Part shown: positions 35,215 through 44,101 of the stretch, in pieces
Position numbering within the stretch: position 1 is the stretch's first letter
Layout of the letters: every line of letters starts with the position of its first letter
NCBI GenBank assembly: GCA_910588965.1
Contig: CAJUSO010000020.1
Coordinates: 1 to 54,355, forward strand
Length of the DNA: 54,355 nucleotides
Reading direction: 5' to 3'
DNA from: an uncultured Lachnospiraceae bacterium
GTDB lineage: Bacteria > Bacillota > Clostridia > Lachnospirales > Lachnospiraceae
Made by a program: the position numbers and the translations under genes
Notes under the pieces: generated by a model
What the model saw: the letters and a program-made list of their open reading frames with translations, nothing else
What the model was told of the DNA's origin: nothing
Databases searched by the model: none

Positions 35215-35277
35215 GGCGGCGGTTGCTTCCGCAATAGGATTCCTTACGGCAACACGTTCTTTCCTATAAGATAATTA

Positions 35278-35330
35278 AAAATCTGCCCCCATGCAGAGGC
35301 TGATGTCCCTGCATAGAGGGCAGATTTTTT
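35278..35330 (+). terminator. Intrinsic terminator of the dehydrogenase gene
   Basis: AAAATCTGCCC and GGGCAGATTTTTT enclose an inner ATGCAG/CTGCAT stem. T-run on the plus strand at 35324-35330. It lies 64 bases after the stop. Confidence 0.85.
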
Positions 35331-35431
35331 ATTCCCGCGGGCAATGAGGAAAATAGCCATGTTTGCATGGATATCTGACGAATGCCGCGAGGGTCAAATA
35401 CCCCGCTGCTCTGCAGCGCAGCAAGCTTGAT

Positions 35432-35457
35432 ACCCCGTTGCTTGCAGTGGGGTTTTT
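35432..35457 (+). terminator. Second hairpin with T-run
   Basis: ACCCC (35432-35436) and GGGGT (35449-35453) followed by TTTTT. A similar sequence (TACCCCGCTGCTCTGCAG) precedes it at about 35399, so the element seems to be duplicated. Confidence 0.55.
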
Positions 35458-35463
35458 ATTTCT

Positions 35464-35575
35464 GCCAGCCCGTGCTTACATAGAGGATGGAGGGCGGCTA
35501 TCCTTTAACTCCCGCCAGCCTGTGCTTACATAGAGGATAGGGGGCGGCTATCCTTTAACTCCCGCCAGCCCGTGC
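35464..35575. repeat. 50-bp tandem repeat, 2.2 units, behind the shikimate kinase gene
   Basis: GCCAGCCCGTGCTTACATAG begins at 35464 and recurs at 35514, with a 12-base partial copy at 35564. The period is exactly 50 bp and the copies are almost identical. The array ends 33 bases from the stop of the minus-strand gene at 35608. Confidence 0.8.
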
Positions 35576-35607
35576 GCATTCCAGGTTAGGGATAGCGGCA
35601 GGGGCTG

Positions 35608-36396
35608 TTACCTCTCCCCATCCAGTTCCAGCAATTTCTGTACGATTTCCTCACAGATTTCCAATTCGCCCTTCCCATCCGTCTCAATAATGATGTCGGC
35701 GGCAGCCTCGTATTTCTCCCTCCGCTTCTCCATCAATCCTGCGATGAACGGCACATTCTTATTATTTTCCAAAAGCGGCCGCTCATGGCTGTCCTTGACC
35801 CTGTGGTAAATTGTCTCTGGCTTCGCTGTCAGAAGCACTACCCTGCCGCCTTTTTTCATCTCAGCCACATTGCTCTCCCGCATAGGCGTCCCGCCGCCGC
35901 AGGAAATCACTACATTTTTCTTTTTCTGCAGTTCGGCCAGAAGGCTTGTCTCCAGGTTCCGGAAATACTCCTCGCCGTACACGGCAAAAATATCAGAAAT
36001 GCCCATCCCCTCCCGCTCTGCGATAATGCGGTCCATTTCTACCGTCTCCATGGCAAACATGGTGCTGAAGTAATCTGAAATCGTAGACTTCCCGCTCCCC
36101 ATAAACCCAATCAGCACAATATTGTAATGGAATAGGTGCCTTGCCTGTATCTTCTTGCTGTTATATGTAATCCGGTTAAATACATCCTGGATTTCCTTGG
36201 CATGGCGCTGCCCCTGAAGGTGTCCCGCCAGCTTCTGTGCCTGACGCTTTTCCTGCTCTGGCTGTAAAATCTGCATATTGTGGGACTCTTTGTATTTCAT
36301 GATGTCTTCCACAATGCTGTTCCTCCTTAAGAGGCATTCCAAAATCTGCTCATCACATACAGCCAGCCGGACGCGCAGTTCATCTAAATGATCCAT
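35608..36396 (-). CDS. Chorismate mutase-shikimate kinase fusion
   Basis: 262 residues. Residues 1-~85 are an AroQ-type chorismate mutase domain (LDELRVRLAVCDEQILECLL, VEDIMKYKESHN); residues ~95-262 a shikimate kinase with P-loop GFMGSGKST, the Asp/Arg pair in VEMDRIIAEREGMG and EEYFRNLE, the CGGGTP loop and the lid Arg (HERPLLE). The ATG at 36396 is set by GGAGG 5 bases upstream; the frame is open to 36546 through a 15-bp repeat. It joins steps of the aromatic pathway before and after chorismate in one polypeptide. It is divergent from DAHP synthase. Confidence 0.92.
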   Translation of the reverse strand: MDHLDELRVRLAVCDEQILECLLRRNSIVEDIMKYKESHNMQILQPEQEKRQAQKLAGHLQGQRHAKEIQDVFNRITYNSKKIQARHLFHYNIVLIGFMGSGKSTISDYFSTMFAMETVEMDRIIAEREGMGISDIFAVYGEEYFRNLETSLLAELQKKKNVVISCGGGTPMRESNVAEMKKGGRVVLLTAKPETIYHRVKDSHERPLLENNKNVPFIAGLMEKRREKYEAAADIIIETDGKGELEICEEIVQKLLELDGER

Positions 36397-36436
36397 CTCT
36401 TCCTCCGTTTCACAGAAACCAATCCTCACGTTACCC

Positions 36437-36485
36437 AAGCTTAGGTAACATAAGCTTAGGTAACATAAGCTTGGGTAACATAAGC
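36437..36485. repeat. 15-bp tandem repeat, 3.3 units, before the mutase-kinase gene
   Basis: AAGCTTAGGTAACAT at 36437, 36452 and 36467 (the last with GGG), then AAGC. With the preceding GTTACCC each unit forms a GTTACC-AAGCTT-GGTAAC-like dyad. The position, 41-89 bases upstream of the start codon, fits iterated operator sites, but it may be a chance expansion. Confidence 0.65.
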
Positions 36486-36576
36486 ATTTCTGCCTACTCG
36501 CCGTCTGCTGCCCTCTTTGGGCAACGGGTATATTATACCAATACATCCCTTTGATTGCAACACGAAAAACAAGGCA

Positions 36577-36605
36577 TTGACATATTTTTTAGAATCCTTT
36601 AAGAT
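36577..36605 (+). promoter_or_regulatory. Sigma-A promoter of the DAHP synthase gene
   Basis: TTGACA (36577-36582), 17 bp, TAAGAT (36600-36605). Start of transcription about 36612, leader about 70 bases, too short for an attenuator of the usual kind. Confidence 0.75.
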
Positions 36606-36681
36606 ATTCCATGGAGATTTTGAGACACCTGCCATCGGCATCTGGCCGGAAAAATTTACATATATTGGAGGAGGACATACC

Positions 36682-37713
36682 ATGAGCTTCACATTTTTAA
36701 AGAAACTCCCAAAACCGGAAACTATCAAACAGGAATATGCCTTATCAAAAAAAGCAGCCCAGGTAAAAAAAGAACGTGACCGAATCATCCGTGAGATTAT
36801 CACTGGGGAATCTGACAAGTTCCTGCTTATCATAGGCCCCTGTTCTGCAGACAATGAGGAGTCTGTCTGCGATTATATCAGCCGCCTGAGCCGGGTACAG
36901 GAAAAGGTAGCCGACCGCCTGGCCATTGTCCCCCGGATTTATACAAACAAGCCCCGTACCACCGGGGAAGGGTATAAAGGCATTGCCCACCAGCCGGACC
37001 CGGAAAAACGGCCGGATATGCTGGCCGGCCTGATTGCCATGCGCAAGATGCATATCCGGGCATTGGAAGAATGCGGCCTTTCTTCTGCGGACGAGATGCT
37101 ATACCCGGAAAACTGGCCCTATGTAGAAGACCTGCTCTCTTATGTGGCCATCGGCGCCCGTTCTGTAGAAGACCAGCACCACCGCCTGACCGTCAGCGGT
37201 TTTGACGTGCCTGCAGGGATGAAGAACCCTACCAGCGGCGATTTCTCCGTTATGCTGAACTCTGTCTACGCCAGCCAGCACCCGCACCATTTTGCTTACC
37301 GGGGGCATGAAGTCAGCACGGCCGGCAACCCATTGGCCCATGTGGTGCTTCGGGGCGCTGTCAACAAGCGCGGCGTCTGCATCCCCAACTACCATTACGA
37401 GGACCTGGAACGGCTGATCCAGATGTATGGGGAAATGGATCTGAAAAACCCTGCCGTCATCATCGACACCAACCATTCCAATTCCAACAAGCAATATGGG
37501 CAACAGGTACGGATTGCAAAGGAAATCATGCACAACCGCAAAATCGAGCCCAACATTAAGAAGATTGTAAAAGGGCTGATGATTGAAAGCTATATCGAAC
37601 CCGGCTGCCAGAAAGTAGGCGGCCATGTCTATGGGCAATCCATCACAGACCCTTGCCTGGGCTGGAAAGAATCTGAGGAACTGATTTACCATATCGCTGA
37701 GATGAACCAGTAA
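36682..37713 (+). CDS. 3-Deoxy-7-phosphoheptulonate synthase, class I (AroF/G/H type)
   Basis: 343 residues. Condenses phosphoenolpyruvate and erythrose 4-phosphate as first step of the aromatic pathway. Motifs: LLIIGPCSADNEESVCDYIS, the active-site KPRTTGEGYKG, GARSVEDQHHR, AGMKNPTSGDF, and the metal-site segments VIIDTNHSNSNKQY and IEPGCQKVGG. The start is set by GGAGG 11 bases upstream; the frame is open to 36517. Cys and His ligands are intact. A tandem array begins at its TAA codon. Confidence 0.94.
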   Translation: MSFTFLKKLPKPETIKQEYALSKKAAQVKKERDRIIREIITGESDKFLLIIGPCSADNEESVCDYISRLSRVQEKVADRLAIVPRIYTNKPRTTGEGYKGIAHQPDPEKRPDMLAGLIAMRKMHIRALEECGLSSADEMLYPENWPYVEDLLSYVAIGARSVEDQHHRLTVSGFDVPAGMKNPTSGDFSVMLNSVYASQHPHHFAYRGHEVSTAGNPLAHVVLRGAVNKRGVCIPNYHYEDLERLIQMYGEMDLKNPAVIIDTNHSNSNKQYGQQVRIAKEIMHNRKIEPNIKKIVKGLMIESYIEPGCQKVGGHVYGQSITDPCLGWKESEELIYHIAEMNQ

Positions 37714-37840
37714 CCCTAACCCTTAAACCGGCTGGAAGGTAATGTAACCCTAACCCTTAAACCAGCTGGAAGGTAATGTAACCCTATCTCTTAAACCAGC
37801 TGGAAGGTAATGTAACCCTTAAACCAGCTGGAAAGGCAAT
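37711..37840 (+). repeat. 34-bp tandem array starting at the DAHP synthase stop codon
   Basis: Units 37711-37744, 37745-37778 and 37779-37812, then a partial one to ~37840 lacking six bases. Each begins TAACCCTAACCCTTAAACCG or a variant and ends CTGGAAGGTAATG. The first three bases of unit 1 are the stop codon itself. Confidence 0.9.
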
Positions 37841-37858
37841 GGCAGCCCCTGCCGCCCG

Positions 37859-38755
37859 TTATTTCCTAGGATGCGCCCTGACATAGGCCTCCCGCAGCCG
37901 TTCCCGGCTCTGGGAGCGGCTTGCCTGGGCATACATCTGGGTGGAAGCAATATCTGCATGGCCCATCATTTCCTGGACAGAGCGCAGATCCGCCCCGTTG
38001 TCCACCAAATGCGATGCGAAAGAATGGCGCAGGGTATGGGGGGTCAGCTCCCCAGTAATCCCAGCCTTCTTGCCATAAGATTTTACCAGCTTCCAAAAGC
38101 CCTGGCGGCTCATTGGCTGCCCGGAACAATTGGTGAACAGGCAGGTATTCCCCTCATCAGGGACAAAAGCGCTGCGCCCCTTGTGCAGGTATTCTTCCAG
38201 CGCAGCCTTTGCCACCGCCCCAAAGGGGATGATGCGCTCCTTGCCGTTATCGCCGCATACAATATATTCCATGGGAAAATTCACATTGGAAACCTGCAGG
38301 GAAACCAGTTCTGAGACCCGGATGCCAGTGGCATAGAGAAGTTCCAGCATGGCCCTGTCCCTCAATTCCTTGGGGGAAGTCCCCTTCGCCTGGTCAAGGA
38401 GGCGCATAATCTCCCCCTCCGTCAGGACAGACGGCGGCTTCTTCTCTACCTTCGGCCCTTTCAGGCCTTCCGCAATATTATCCTCCACCAGGCCTTCCCG
38501 CTGCAGATAGTGGAAAAATGCTTTCAGGGAGGCAATCCCCCTTGAAATAGTGGCAGGCTTCCGGCCTTGCCTTTCCTGGAACAGGATATAGGAATTAAGC
38601 CCTGTAACGGTAACCTGCGTTACTTCGGTGACCGCCTGCCCCATAAAATACTGCTCCATCTTCCTAAGATCTCGTTCGTAAGATATGGCTGTATTATCAG
38701 TAACCTTCTTCACGTTTTGCATATAACGAATAAAATCTTGAATCTCTTTTGTCAT
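37859..38755 (-). CDS. xerD: Site-specific tyrosine recombinase
   Basis: 298 residues. SAM-like N-terminal domain (EIQDFIRYMQNVKKVTDNTA) and a catalytic domain with all residues: Arg in ATGIRVSELVSL, Lys in GNGKERIIPF, His and Arg in HTLRHSFASHLVDNG, His in MMGHADI and Tyr in STQMYAQ. It resolves chromosome dimers with a XerC partner. The start is one of three nearby ATGs (38770, 38758, 38755); the last aligns best with the family (MTKEIQDF). It follows spoIIM, an arrangement common in Clostridia. Confidence 0.92.
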   Translation of the reverse strand: MTKEIQDFIRYMQNVKKVTDNTAISYERDLRKMEQYFMGQAVTEVTQVTVTGLNSYILFQERQGRKPATISRGIASLKAFFHYLQREGLVEDNIAEGLKGPKVEKKPPSVLTEGEIMRLLDQAKGTSPKELRDRAMLELLYATGIRVSELVSLQVSNVNFPMEYIVCGDNGKERIIPFGAVAKAALEEYLHKGRSAFVPDEGNTCLFTNCSGQPMSRQGFWKLVKSYGKKAGITGELTPHTLRHSFASHLVDNGADLRSVQEMMGHADIASTQMYAQASRSQSRERLREAYVRAHPRK

Positions 38756-38830
38756 CATCCCTCGACCCATTCCATAAATTTTGGCAGCTGCAAATTACCT
38801 TCTACTCCTACCATATATTGTAAAACTTTT

Positions 38831-39454
38831 TTAAAAAAATTTCAATATATTTTTAAGAATTATGGGGTTGACATAACTTTCGAGAAATATTCCTGTAACA
38901 AATATGGCCAGCAACAGGGCTGATGCGAGCATCCCCATCCCATAGGCATATCTTTTTTCTAAAAAATATTCTCCCTGGGAACGCCGGCGCAGGAACACCG
39001 TCAGGCAGAAATACCCTCCATACACAAAAAGGTAACAGAGGTATTGCGGGAACAAGCCGCCGAAAACCAATAGGATTCCCTTCACGCCGTATTTGGCAAT
39101 CCCAGAAGAAAGCATGAACCCAATGGAAAACCCCTGCCATCCCAATACCAGCATCCCCAAGGCAAGCCCAAGGGAGCTGGACATTAAAAACAGCATCAGC
39201 GCCACCAAAGGAAGGCGTTCTTCCAAGATATAGAAAAACAGGTGCTCCGTATTGACGTCTGTATAGCGGAACTTCTCCACAAAATAATCGTTCAGTATCC
39301 CTGCGTCTGCAACTGCCTCCCGCCCCATCAGGTTCGCCATAAATATCCCGGCCACAAAGGCGCCAAGCAAAAAACCCTTGGCTATCTTTTCCCATAGCTC
39401 ATCCCTTCCCAGCTGAATATGGCTCCGCTGGGGCAATTTCAGTATTTTCTTCAT
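38831..39454 (-). CDS. spoIIM: Stage II sporulation protein M
   Basis: 207 residues with five hydrophobic segments. It starts within the DMP engulfment machinery family: GFLLGAFVAGIFMANLM, then the long outer loop (YFVEKFRYTDVNTEHLFFYI) and LGLALGMLVLGWQGFSIGFM with SSGIAKYGVKGILLVFGGLF. SpoIIM with SpoIID and SpoIIP drives engulfment of the forespore, so the organism can probably form spores. GAAGG lies close to the ATG. Confidence 0.92.
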   Translation of the reverse strand: MKKILKLPQRSHIQLGRDELWEKIAKGFLLGAFVAGIFMANLMGREAVADAGILNDYFVEKFRYTDVNTEHLFFYILEERLPLVALMLFLMSSSLGLALGMLVLGWQGFSIGFMLSSGIAKYGVKGILLVFGGLFPQYLCYLFVYGGYFCLTVFLRRRSQGEYFLEKRYAYGMGMLASALLLAIFVTGIFLESYVNPIILKNILKFF

Positions 39455-39507
39455 AGGCCTTCAAAATTCTTTTTTTTAAGTCTATGCAGGCCTTGTACAA
39501 AAAATTA

Positions 39508-40053
39508 TCAAATCAGGTATTTATTCTTATATGCCATAATGGCCGCCACTGTCTTGGAATCCTGTATCACCCCTTGGTAAATCAAGCCGCAGAGCTCATC
39601 TACGGAATGCGCCTCTAAGTCGATGAATTCCCCCTCATCCAGATGCTGGTGGGATGGGATCAAGTCCCTGGCCACGTAGACATCTACCAGTTCATTACAG
39701 AATGCCACTGTTGTGCGCAGGGACAGCAGGAATTCCAGATTATCGCAGCGGTATCCCGTCTCTTCTTCCAATTCCCGTGCGGCGCATTCCGAGGTAGGCT
39801 CCGTTTTAGAGTCCCTGGCCCCGGCCGGGATTTCCAGGGTAAACCGTTCCAATGCATTGCGGTACTGGCGGACCATCAGTATCCTGCCGTCCGGCAATAC
39901 CGGGACTACAGCGGCAGCGCCTTTCCGGTGCTCCACATAATCCCATTTTTCCACTTTCCCATCTGGCAGCTCCATATAATCAGAGTAAAAATCTACAATG
40001 GCGCCTTTATGCTCCAATACCCGTTCCACTCTTTTTATCAATGGCTGTTTCAT
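39508..40053 (-). CDS. nudF: ADP-ribose pyrophosphatase (Nudix)
   Basis: 181 residues. Nudix box GARDSKTEPTSECAARELEE followed by ETGY, and the ADP-ribose class pattern MVRQYRNALERFTLEIPAGA before it. It hydrolyses ADP-ribose to AMP and ribose 5-phosphate. AGGAGG lies 5 bases before the ATG. The order nudF-spoIIM-xerD on one strand is usual in Clostridia. Confidence 0.92.
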   Translation of the reverse strand: MKQPLIKRVERVLEHKGAIVDFYSDYMELPDGKVEKWDYVEHRKGAAAVVPVLPDGRILMVRQYRNALERFTLEIPAGARDSKTEPTSECAARELEEETGYRCDNLEFLLSLRTTVAFCNELVDVYVARDLIPSHQHLDEGEFIDLEAHSVDELCGLIYQGVIQDSKTVAAIMAYKNKYLI

Positions 40054-40083
40054 ATTCTCCTCCTAATACATTTCCTTTGATAT

Positions 40084-40114
40084 AAAAAGCCGCCAACAAA
40101 TATATGTTGACGGC
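40084..40114 (-). terminator. Intrinsic terminator of RNase Y
   Basis: On the minus strand GCCGTCAACA and TGTTGGCGGC pair over 10 bp (one G-T) with a 6-base loop, followed by TTTTTATAT. It lies 69 bases after the stop at 40183. Confidence 0.8.
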
Positions 40115-40182
40115 CTTACTGCCAAAGCTACCTGGCAGCCTGTTATGGGCAGCTTCTCTGCCATATCCCCCAGGCTGCAGCT

Positions 40183-41730
40183 TTATTTGGCATACTCAGT
40201 CACACGAGATTCCCGGATTACATTGATCTTAATCTGTCCCGGGTATTCCAGCTCATTTTCAATCTGCTTGGAAATATCACGCGCTAATAAAACCATATCA
40301 GCATCGCTGACCTGATCCGGAACTACCATAATCCGAATCTCCCGGCCCGCCTGAATGGCAAATGACTTATCAACACCTTTGAATTCATTTGCAATATCTT
40401 CCAGCTGTTGTAATCTGTTTGAATATGTTTCCAATGTCTCACGCCTTGCACCTGGCCTTGCCGCCGAAATTGCATCGGCTGCCTGTACCAGGCATGCAAC
40501 CAGTGATTGTGGTTCTACATCTCCGTGATGTGCTTCTACTGCATTAATTATGGTAGGGCTTTCTTTGTATTTCCTGCATAAATCCACGCCAATCTGAATA
40601 TGTGAGCCTTCCATTTCATGGTCAACGGACTTGCCGATATCATGGAGCAGCCCAGCCCTTTTCGCCAGCCTGACATCCACGCCGACTTCTGCTGCTAAGA
40701 GCCCGGAAAGCTGCGCTACTTCGATAGAGTGCTTCAATGCATTCTGCCCATAGCTTGTCCTGAATTTCATCTTGCCAAGCAGGCGGACAAGCTCTGGATG
40801 GATGCCATGCACGCCGACCTCCAGCGTTGCTGCTTCCCCTTCTTCCCGGATCATGGATTCTACTTCCCTTTGTGCCTTTTCAACCATTTCTTCGATTCTG
40901 GCCGGATGGATACGCCCATCTACAATCAGCTTCTCCAGCGCAATCCGCGCTACTTCCCTTCGGATTGGGTCGAACCCGGACAGGATGACGGCTTCCGGCG
41001 TATCGTCAATAATCAGGTCTACGCCCGTCATCGTCTCTAAGGTACGGATATTCCGCCCTTCCCTTCCGATAATCCTTCCTTTCATCTCGTCATTGGGAAG
41101 CTGCACGACAGAAATCGTGCTCTCCGACACATGGTCTGCGGCGCATTTCTGGATAGCCGTAACAATGCATTCCCGCGCCTTCTTCCCTGCTTCTTCTTTT
41201 GCCCTTGTTTCCATTTCTTTGATTAATTTTGCAGTATCAAGCTTTACATCATCTTCTACCATTTTCAAAAGATAATCTTTTGCCTGTTCAGAGGTTAACC
41301 TTGAGATTCTCTCTAGTTCCTGTACGCGCTCTTCGTGTAGTTTTGACACTTCTGCTTTCTGCCGGTTGATTTCTTCTTCCTTTGCTGCAAACCCTGCTTC
41401 TTTTTTCTCAATGGACTCCAGCTTCCTATCCAGGTTCTCTTCTTTTTGGATAATCCGCCGTTCATTGCGCTGAATCTCATTCCTGCGTTCTTTGATTTCT
41501 TTGTCCAGTTCATTTTTGGTCTTGATGGACTCTTCCTTAATCTCCAGCATGGACTCACGCTTTTTGGTCTCAGCAGTCTTGACAGCTTCATCAATGATTT
41601 CCCTTGCTTTCTCTTCTGCGCTGCCAATCTTAGATTCGGCAACACGCTTGCAATATGAGACAGAAGCGAAATAAGTGACAGGCACTGCAATAATCAACGT
41701 GGCTACTACAGCGATTAAAATTTGTGGCAC
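40183..41730 (-). CDS. rny: Ribonuclease Y
   Basis: 515 residues. One N-terminal membrane anchor (ILIAVVATLIIAVPVTYFAS), a long coiled coil to ~residue 200, a KH domain (KGRIIGREGRNIRTLETMTG) and an HD domain (RAGLLHDIGKSVDHEMEGSH). It starts mRNA decay at the membrane. The start codon is GTG at 41730, with GGGAGGTG 5 bases upstream. The length and domain order are normal for the family. Confidence 0.96.
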   Translation of the reverse strand: MPQILIAVVATLIIAVPVTYFASVSYCKRVAESKIGSAEEKAREIIDEAVKTAETKKRESMLEIKEESIKTKNELDKEIKERRNEIQRNERRIIQKEENLDRKLESIEKKEAGFAAKEEEINRQKAEVSKLHEERVQELERISRLTSEQAKDYLLKMVEDDVKLDTAKLIKEMETRAKEEAGKKARECIVTAIQKCAADHVSESTISVVQLPNDEMKGRIIGREGRNIRTLETMTGVDLIIDDTPEAVILSGFDPIRREVARIALEKLIVDGRIHPARIEEMVEKAQREVESMIREEGEAATLEVGVHGIHPELVRLLGKMKFRTSYGQNALKHSIEVAQLSGLLAAEVGVDVRLAKRAGLLHDIGKSVDHEMEGSHIQIGVDLCRKYKESPTIINAVEAHHGDVEPQSLVACLVQAADAISAARPGARRETLETYSNRLQQLEDIANEFKGVDKSFAIQAGREIRIMVVPDQVSDADMVLLARDISKQIENELEYPGQIKINVIRESRVTEYAK

Positions 41731-41875
41731 AGGAGCACCTCCCTTATAAAGTTTTCATTGTGCATATAGTAAAACATCTTCGTCTTTGATATGCCATAAA
41801 TATAAAACTGCACCCATGATATGCAACTCTATGGACATAAATCTACAACGTATTAATTTTATACTTTTTTCCCGC

Positions 41876-42484
41876 TTATGTCAAGTGGTCTAATACATGC
41901 AAAATATCATCCGAATGAAAGCCTTTACGTGCCAGGAACTGGTAAATGCGCTGTTTTTCCTTAAGGGTAGCCGTTTTTTTGGAATAATTTTTTTTCTTAG
42001 CCCATTTTAAAATCTGTTCCCGTTCATCTTCCTGGGGGGCTTCTAACGCGAATGCCTGGTCTGCCTGGCGCCAGGAAATGCCCTTGCTATACAAGTCCAT
42101 GCGTATCCTCTCGCGGCTCTTTTTGTCCTTGTGGCAGCGCACGTAATTCTGTGCAAAGCGGGCGTCGTCCAGATAATGGAGATCCCTTGCATAGGCAACC
42201 GCTTCTTCTATGATATCTTCCGGGTAATGCCCCTGCTGGAGCTTCTGGCGGACCTGGGCTTCCGTGCGGTCCATCCTGGCCAGCAGGTACAGGAGCCTTC
42301 TTTTGGCTCTTTTCAGAAGGATTTCACTATGTATTTCCTGGTATTGGGCACCGGAAAGCTCTTCCCCTTCCCTCAAATCCAAATTCCTTATCTCCCCCTT
42401 ATAAAGCGCGAACGTTATCCCATTATCCAAAAATACCAGGGAGCGCTTCTGGTCAAGGGGGCTAATCTGTATAATCTGCATCAT
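41876..42484 (-). CDS. recX: RecX regulatory protein
   Basis: 202 residues made of RecX three-helix repeats (YLLARMDRTEAQVRQKLQQG, YLDDARFAQNYVRCHKDKKS, RERIRMDLYSKGISWRQADQ). RecX limits RecA filament growth. It lies 71 bases after recA on the same strand, so both are probably induced together by DNA damage. Confidence 0.92.
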   Translation of the reverse strand: MMQIIQISPLDQKRSLVFLDNGITFALYKGEIRNLDLREGEELSGAQYQEIHSEILLKRAKRRLLYLLARMDRTEAQVRQKLQQGHYPEDIIEEAVAYARDLHYLDDARFAQNYVRCHKDKKSRERIRMDLYSKGISWRQADQAFALEAPQEDEREQILKWAKKKNYSKKTATLKEKQRIYQFLARKGFHSDDILHVLDHLT

Positions 42485-42555
42485 CCTGCACTCCTACCTC
42501 GCATTCTCTCATCCTGTACCGTACTGTGCCTGCCCATGGGCGCAAGGCGCCTATC

Positions 42556-43713
42556 CTAAGGCGTGCCTTCCGCAGGCGCGGCCTCTTTGGGCACAGGCGT
42601 CCTTGCCGCCTCCTGTTCCCCGCCTACTGGCGCAGGATTATCCCCTAAGCCGTCCGCAGCCTCTGGCTCATCTGCATTTTTTTTCTTGGCAAGGACCTGT
42701 TCCCGCACTTTCTGTTCTACCTCCATGCAGATATCCTCGTGTTCCCGCAGGTATTGCTTCGCATTCTCGCGCCCCTGGCCGATTTTGCTGCCATTATAGG
42801 CAAACCATGCGCCGGATTTCTGGATAATGTCAAGGTCTGAGGCAATATCCAGGATATCTCCTTCCCTGGATATGCCCTGCCCAAACATAATGTCAAACTC
42901 TGCCTCCTTAAACGGCGGGGCTACCTTATTCTTCACTACCTTAATCCGTGTCCTGTTCCCAGTAAATTCCCCAGCCTGTTTTAGGGACTCAATCTTGCGG
43001 ACTTCCAGGCGGATGGAGGAATAGAACTTCAAGGCGCGGCCTCCGGTCGTAGTCTCCGGGTTCCCAAACATCACGCCCACCTTCTCGCGCAGCTGGTTGA
43101 TAAAAATGACAATGCAGTTGGTACGGTTGATAATCCCTGTGAGCTTACGGAGGGCCTGGGACATCAGCCGTGCCTGGAGGCCTACATGGGAATCACCCAT
43201 ATCCCCATCTATCTCGGCCTTGGGGACCAGGGCCGCAACAGAGTCCACGATAATAATATCTACGGCTCCGGAACGCACCATGGTCTCTGTAATCTCTAAC
43301 GCCTGCTCCCCATTGTCCGGCTGGGAAATATATAGGTTGTCAATGTCCACGCCAATATTCTTAGCGTAAACGGGATCTAAGGCATGCTCTGCATCAATAA
43401 ACCCGGCAATCCCGCCATTCCTCTGCACTGCCGCTACCATATGCAATGCCACTGTGGTCTTGCCGCTGGACTCAGGGCCGTATACTTCCACAACCCGCCC
43501 GCGCGGCACGCCCCCGACGCCCAGAGCCAAATCCAGGCTGAGGCATCCTGTGGGGATCGCCTCCACATTCATGCTGGCAACAGACGCGCCGAGCTTCATA
43601 ATCGAGCCTTTCCCATAATCTTTTTCAATCTTGGAAATAGCTGCATCCAGGGCTTTTAATTTATCTTCTTTTTTGTCTACTCTTTTAACTTCCTTTTTTG
43701 TCTCTTTTGCCAT
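42556..43713 (-). CDS. recA: Recombinase A
   Basis: 385 residues. P-loop GPESSGKTT, Walker B IIIVDSVAAL, L2 loop region NPETTTGGRALKFYSS, and the signature ALKFYSS(I)RL. The ATG at 43713 follows AAAGGAG by 7 bases; the TTG two codons earlier is not needed. The C-terminal ~40 residues are acidic with Ala, Pro and Glu, as in other Clostridia. A LexA box and a sigma-A promoter are upstream. Confidence 0.97.
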   Translation of the reverse strand: MAKETKKEVKRVDKKEDKLKALDAAISKIEKDYGKGSIMKLGASVASMNVEAIPTGCLSLDLALGVGGVPRGRVVEVYGPESSGKTTVALHMVAAVQRNGGIAGFIDAEHALDPVYAKNIGVDIDNLYISQPDNGEQALEITETMVRSGAVDIIIVDSVAALVPKAEIDGDMGDSHVGLQARLMSQALRKLTGIINRTNCIVIFINQLREKVGVMFGNPETTTGGRALKFYSSIRLEVRKIESLKQAGEFTGNRTRIKVVKNKVAPPFKEAEFDIMFGQGISREGDILDIASDLDIIQKSGAWFAYNGSKIGQGRENAKQYLREHEDICMEVEQKVREQVLAKKKNADEPEAADGLGDNPAPVGGEQEAARTPVPKEAAPAEGTP

Positions 43714-43731
43714 ATGCAATCTCCTTTACAT

Positions 43732-43781
43732 GAACTTATGTTCGTTTCTTCCATGTTAATACAATTTCCCATAATTGTCAA
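43732..43781 (-). promoter_or_regulatory. recA promoter with LexA box
   Basis: On the minus strand TTGACA (43776-43781), 17 bp, TAACAT (43753-43758). The perfect dyad GAACTTATGTTC (43732-43743), the GAAC-N4-GTTC core of Gram-positive LexA/DinR sites, covers the start of transcription and would block it until LexA is cleaved. Confidence 0.85.
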
Positions 43782-44101
43782 CCATTTTCTCAATAAAAAT
43801 TACAGGATTCCTTTCCATGCTGCGGGATCCTTTCCATTTTTAATTACATCCCACCTTCTTTCCGCCTATTTTTTATCTTTCCGAGAATTTTGTTTGAACG
43901 TTTTACTACAAAAAAGAATACGGGCAATGCCCAGAATCAGTTTACTGATAGAATCTACAGAAAAATATTGAACAGGATTATATTCCTGTTATCCCCTATT
44001 ATAATTTCCCCAACGCCATACGTCAAGTAAAATTTACGCTTCCAGAAGCCCTCCGGGCGGAGGGGGGCCTAAACCATAGGATGCCCCCTCTTAAAAAGCC
44101 C
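43782..44101. other. Intergenic region between trxA and recA
   Basis: No gene seen. A GC-rich hairpin (GGGGGC at 44063-44068, GCCCCC at 44083-44088) follows the thioredoxin stop and may end its transcript, although a T-run is lacking. The remainder is A/T-rich. Confidence 0.5.

Noticed and set aside
37711..37840. CCCTAACCC strings resembling telomere repeats
   Set aside because: They are part of a 34-bp unit that begins at a stop codon; the period and position do not fit a telomere and the chromosome context is bacterial.
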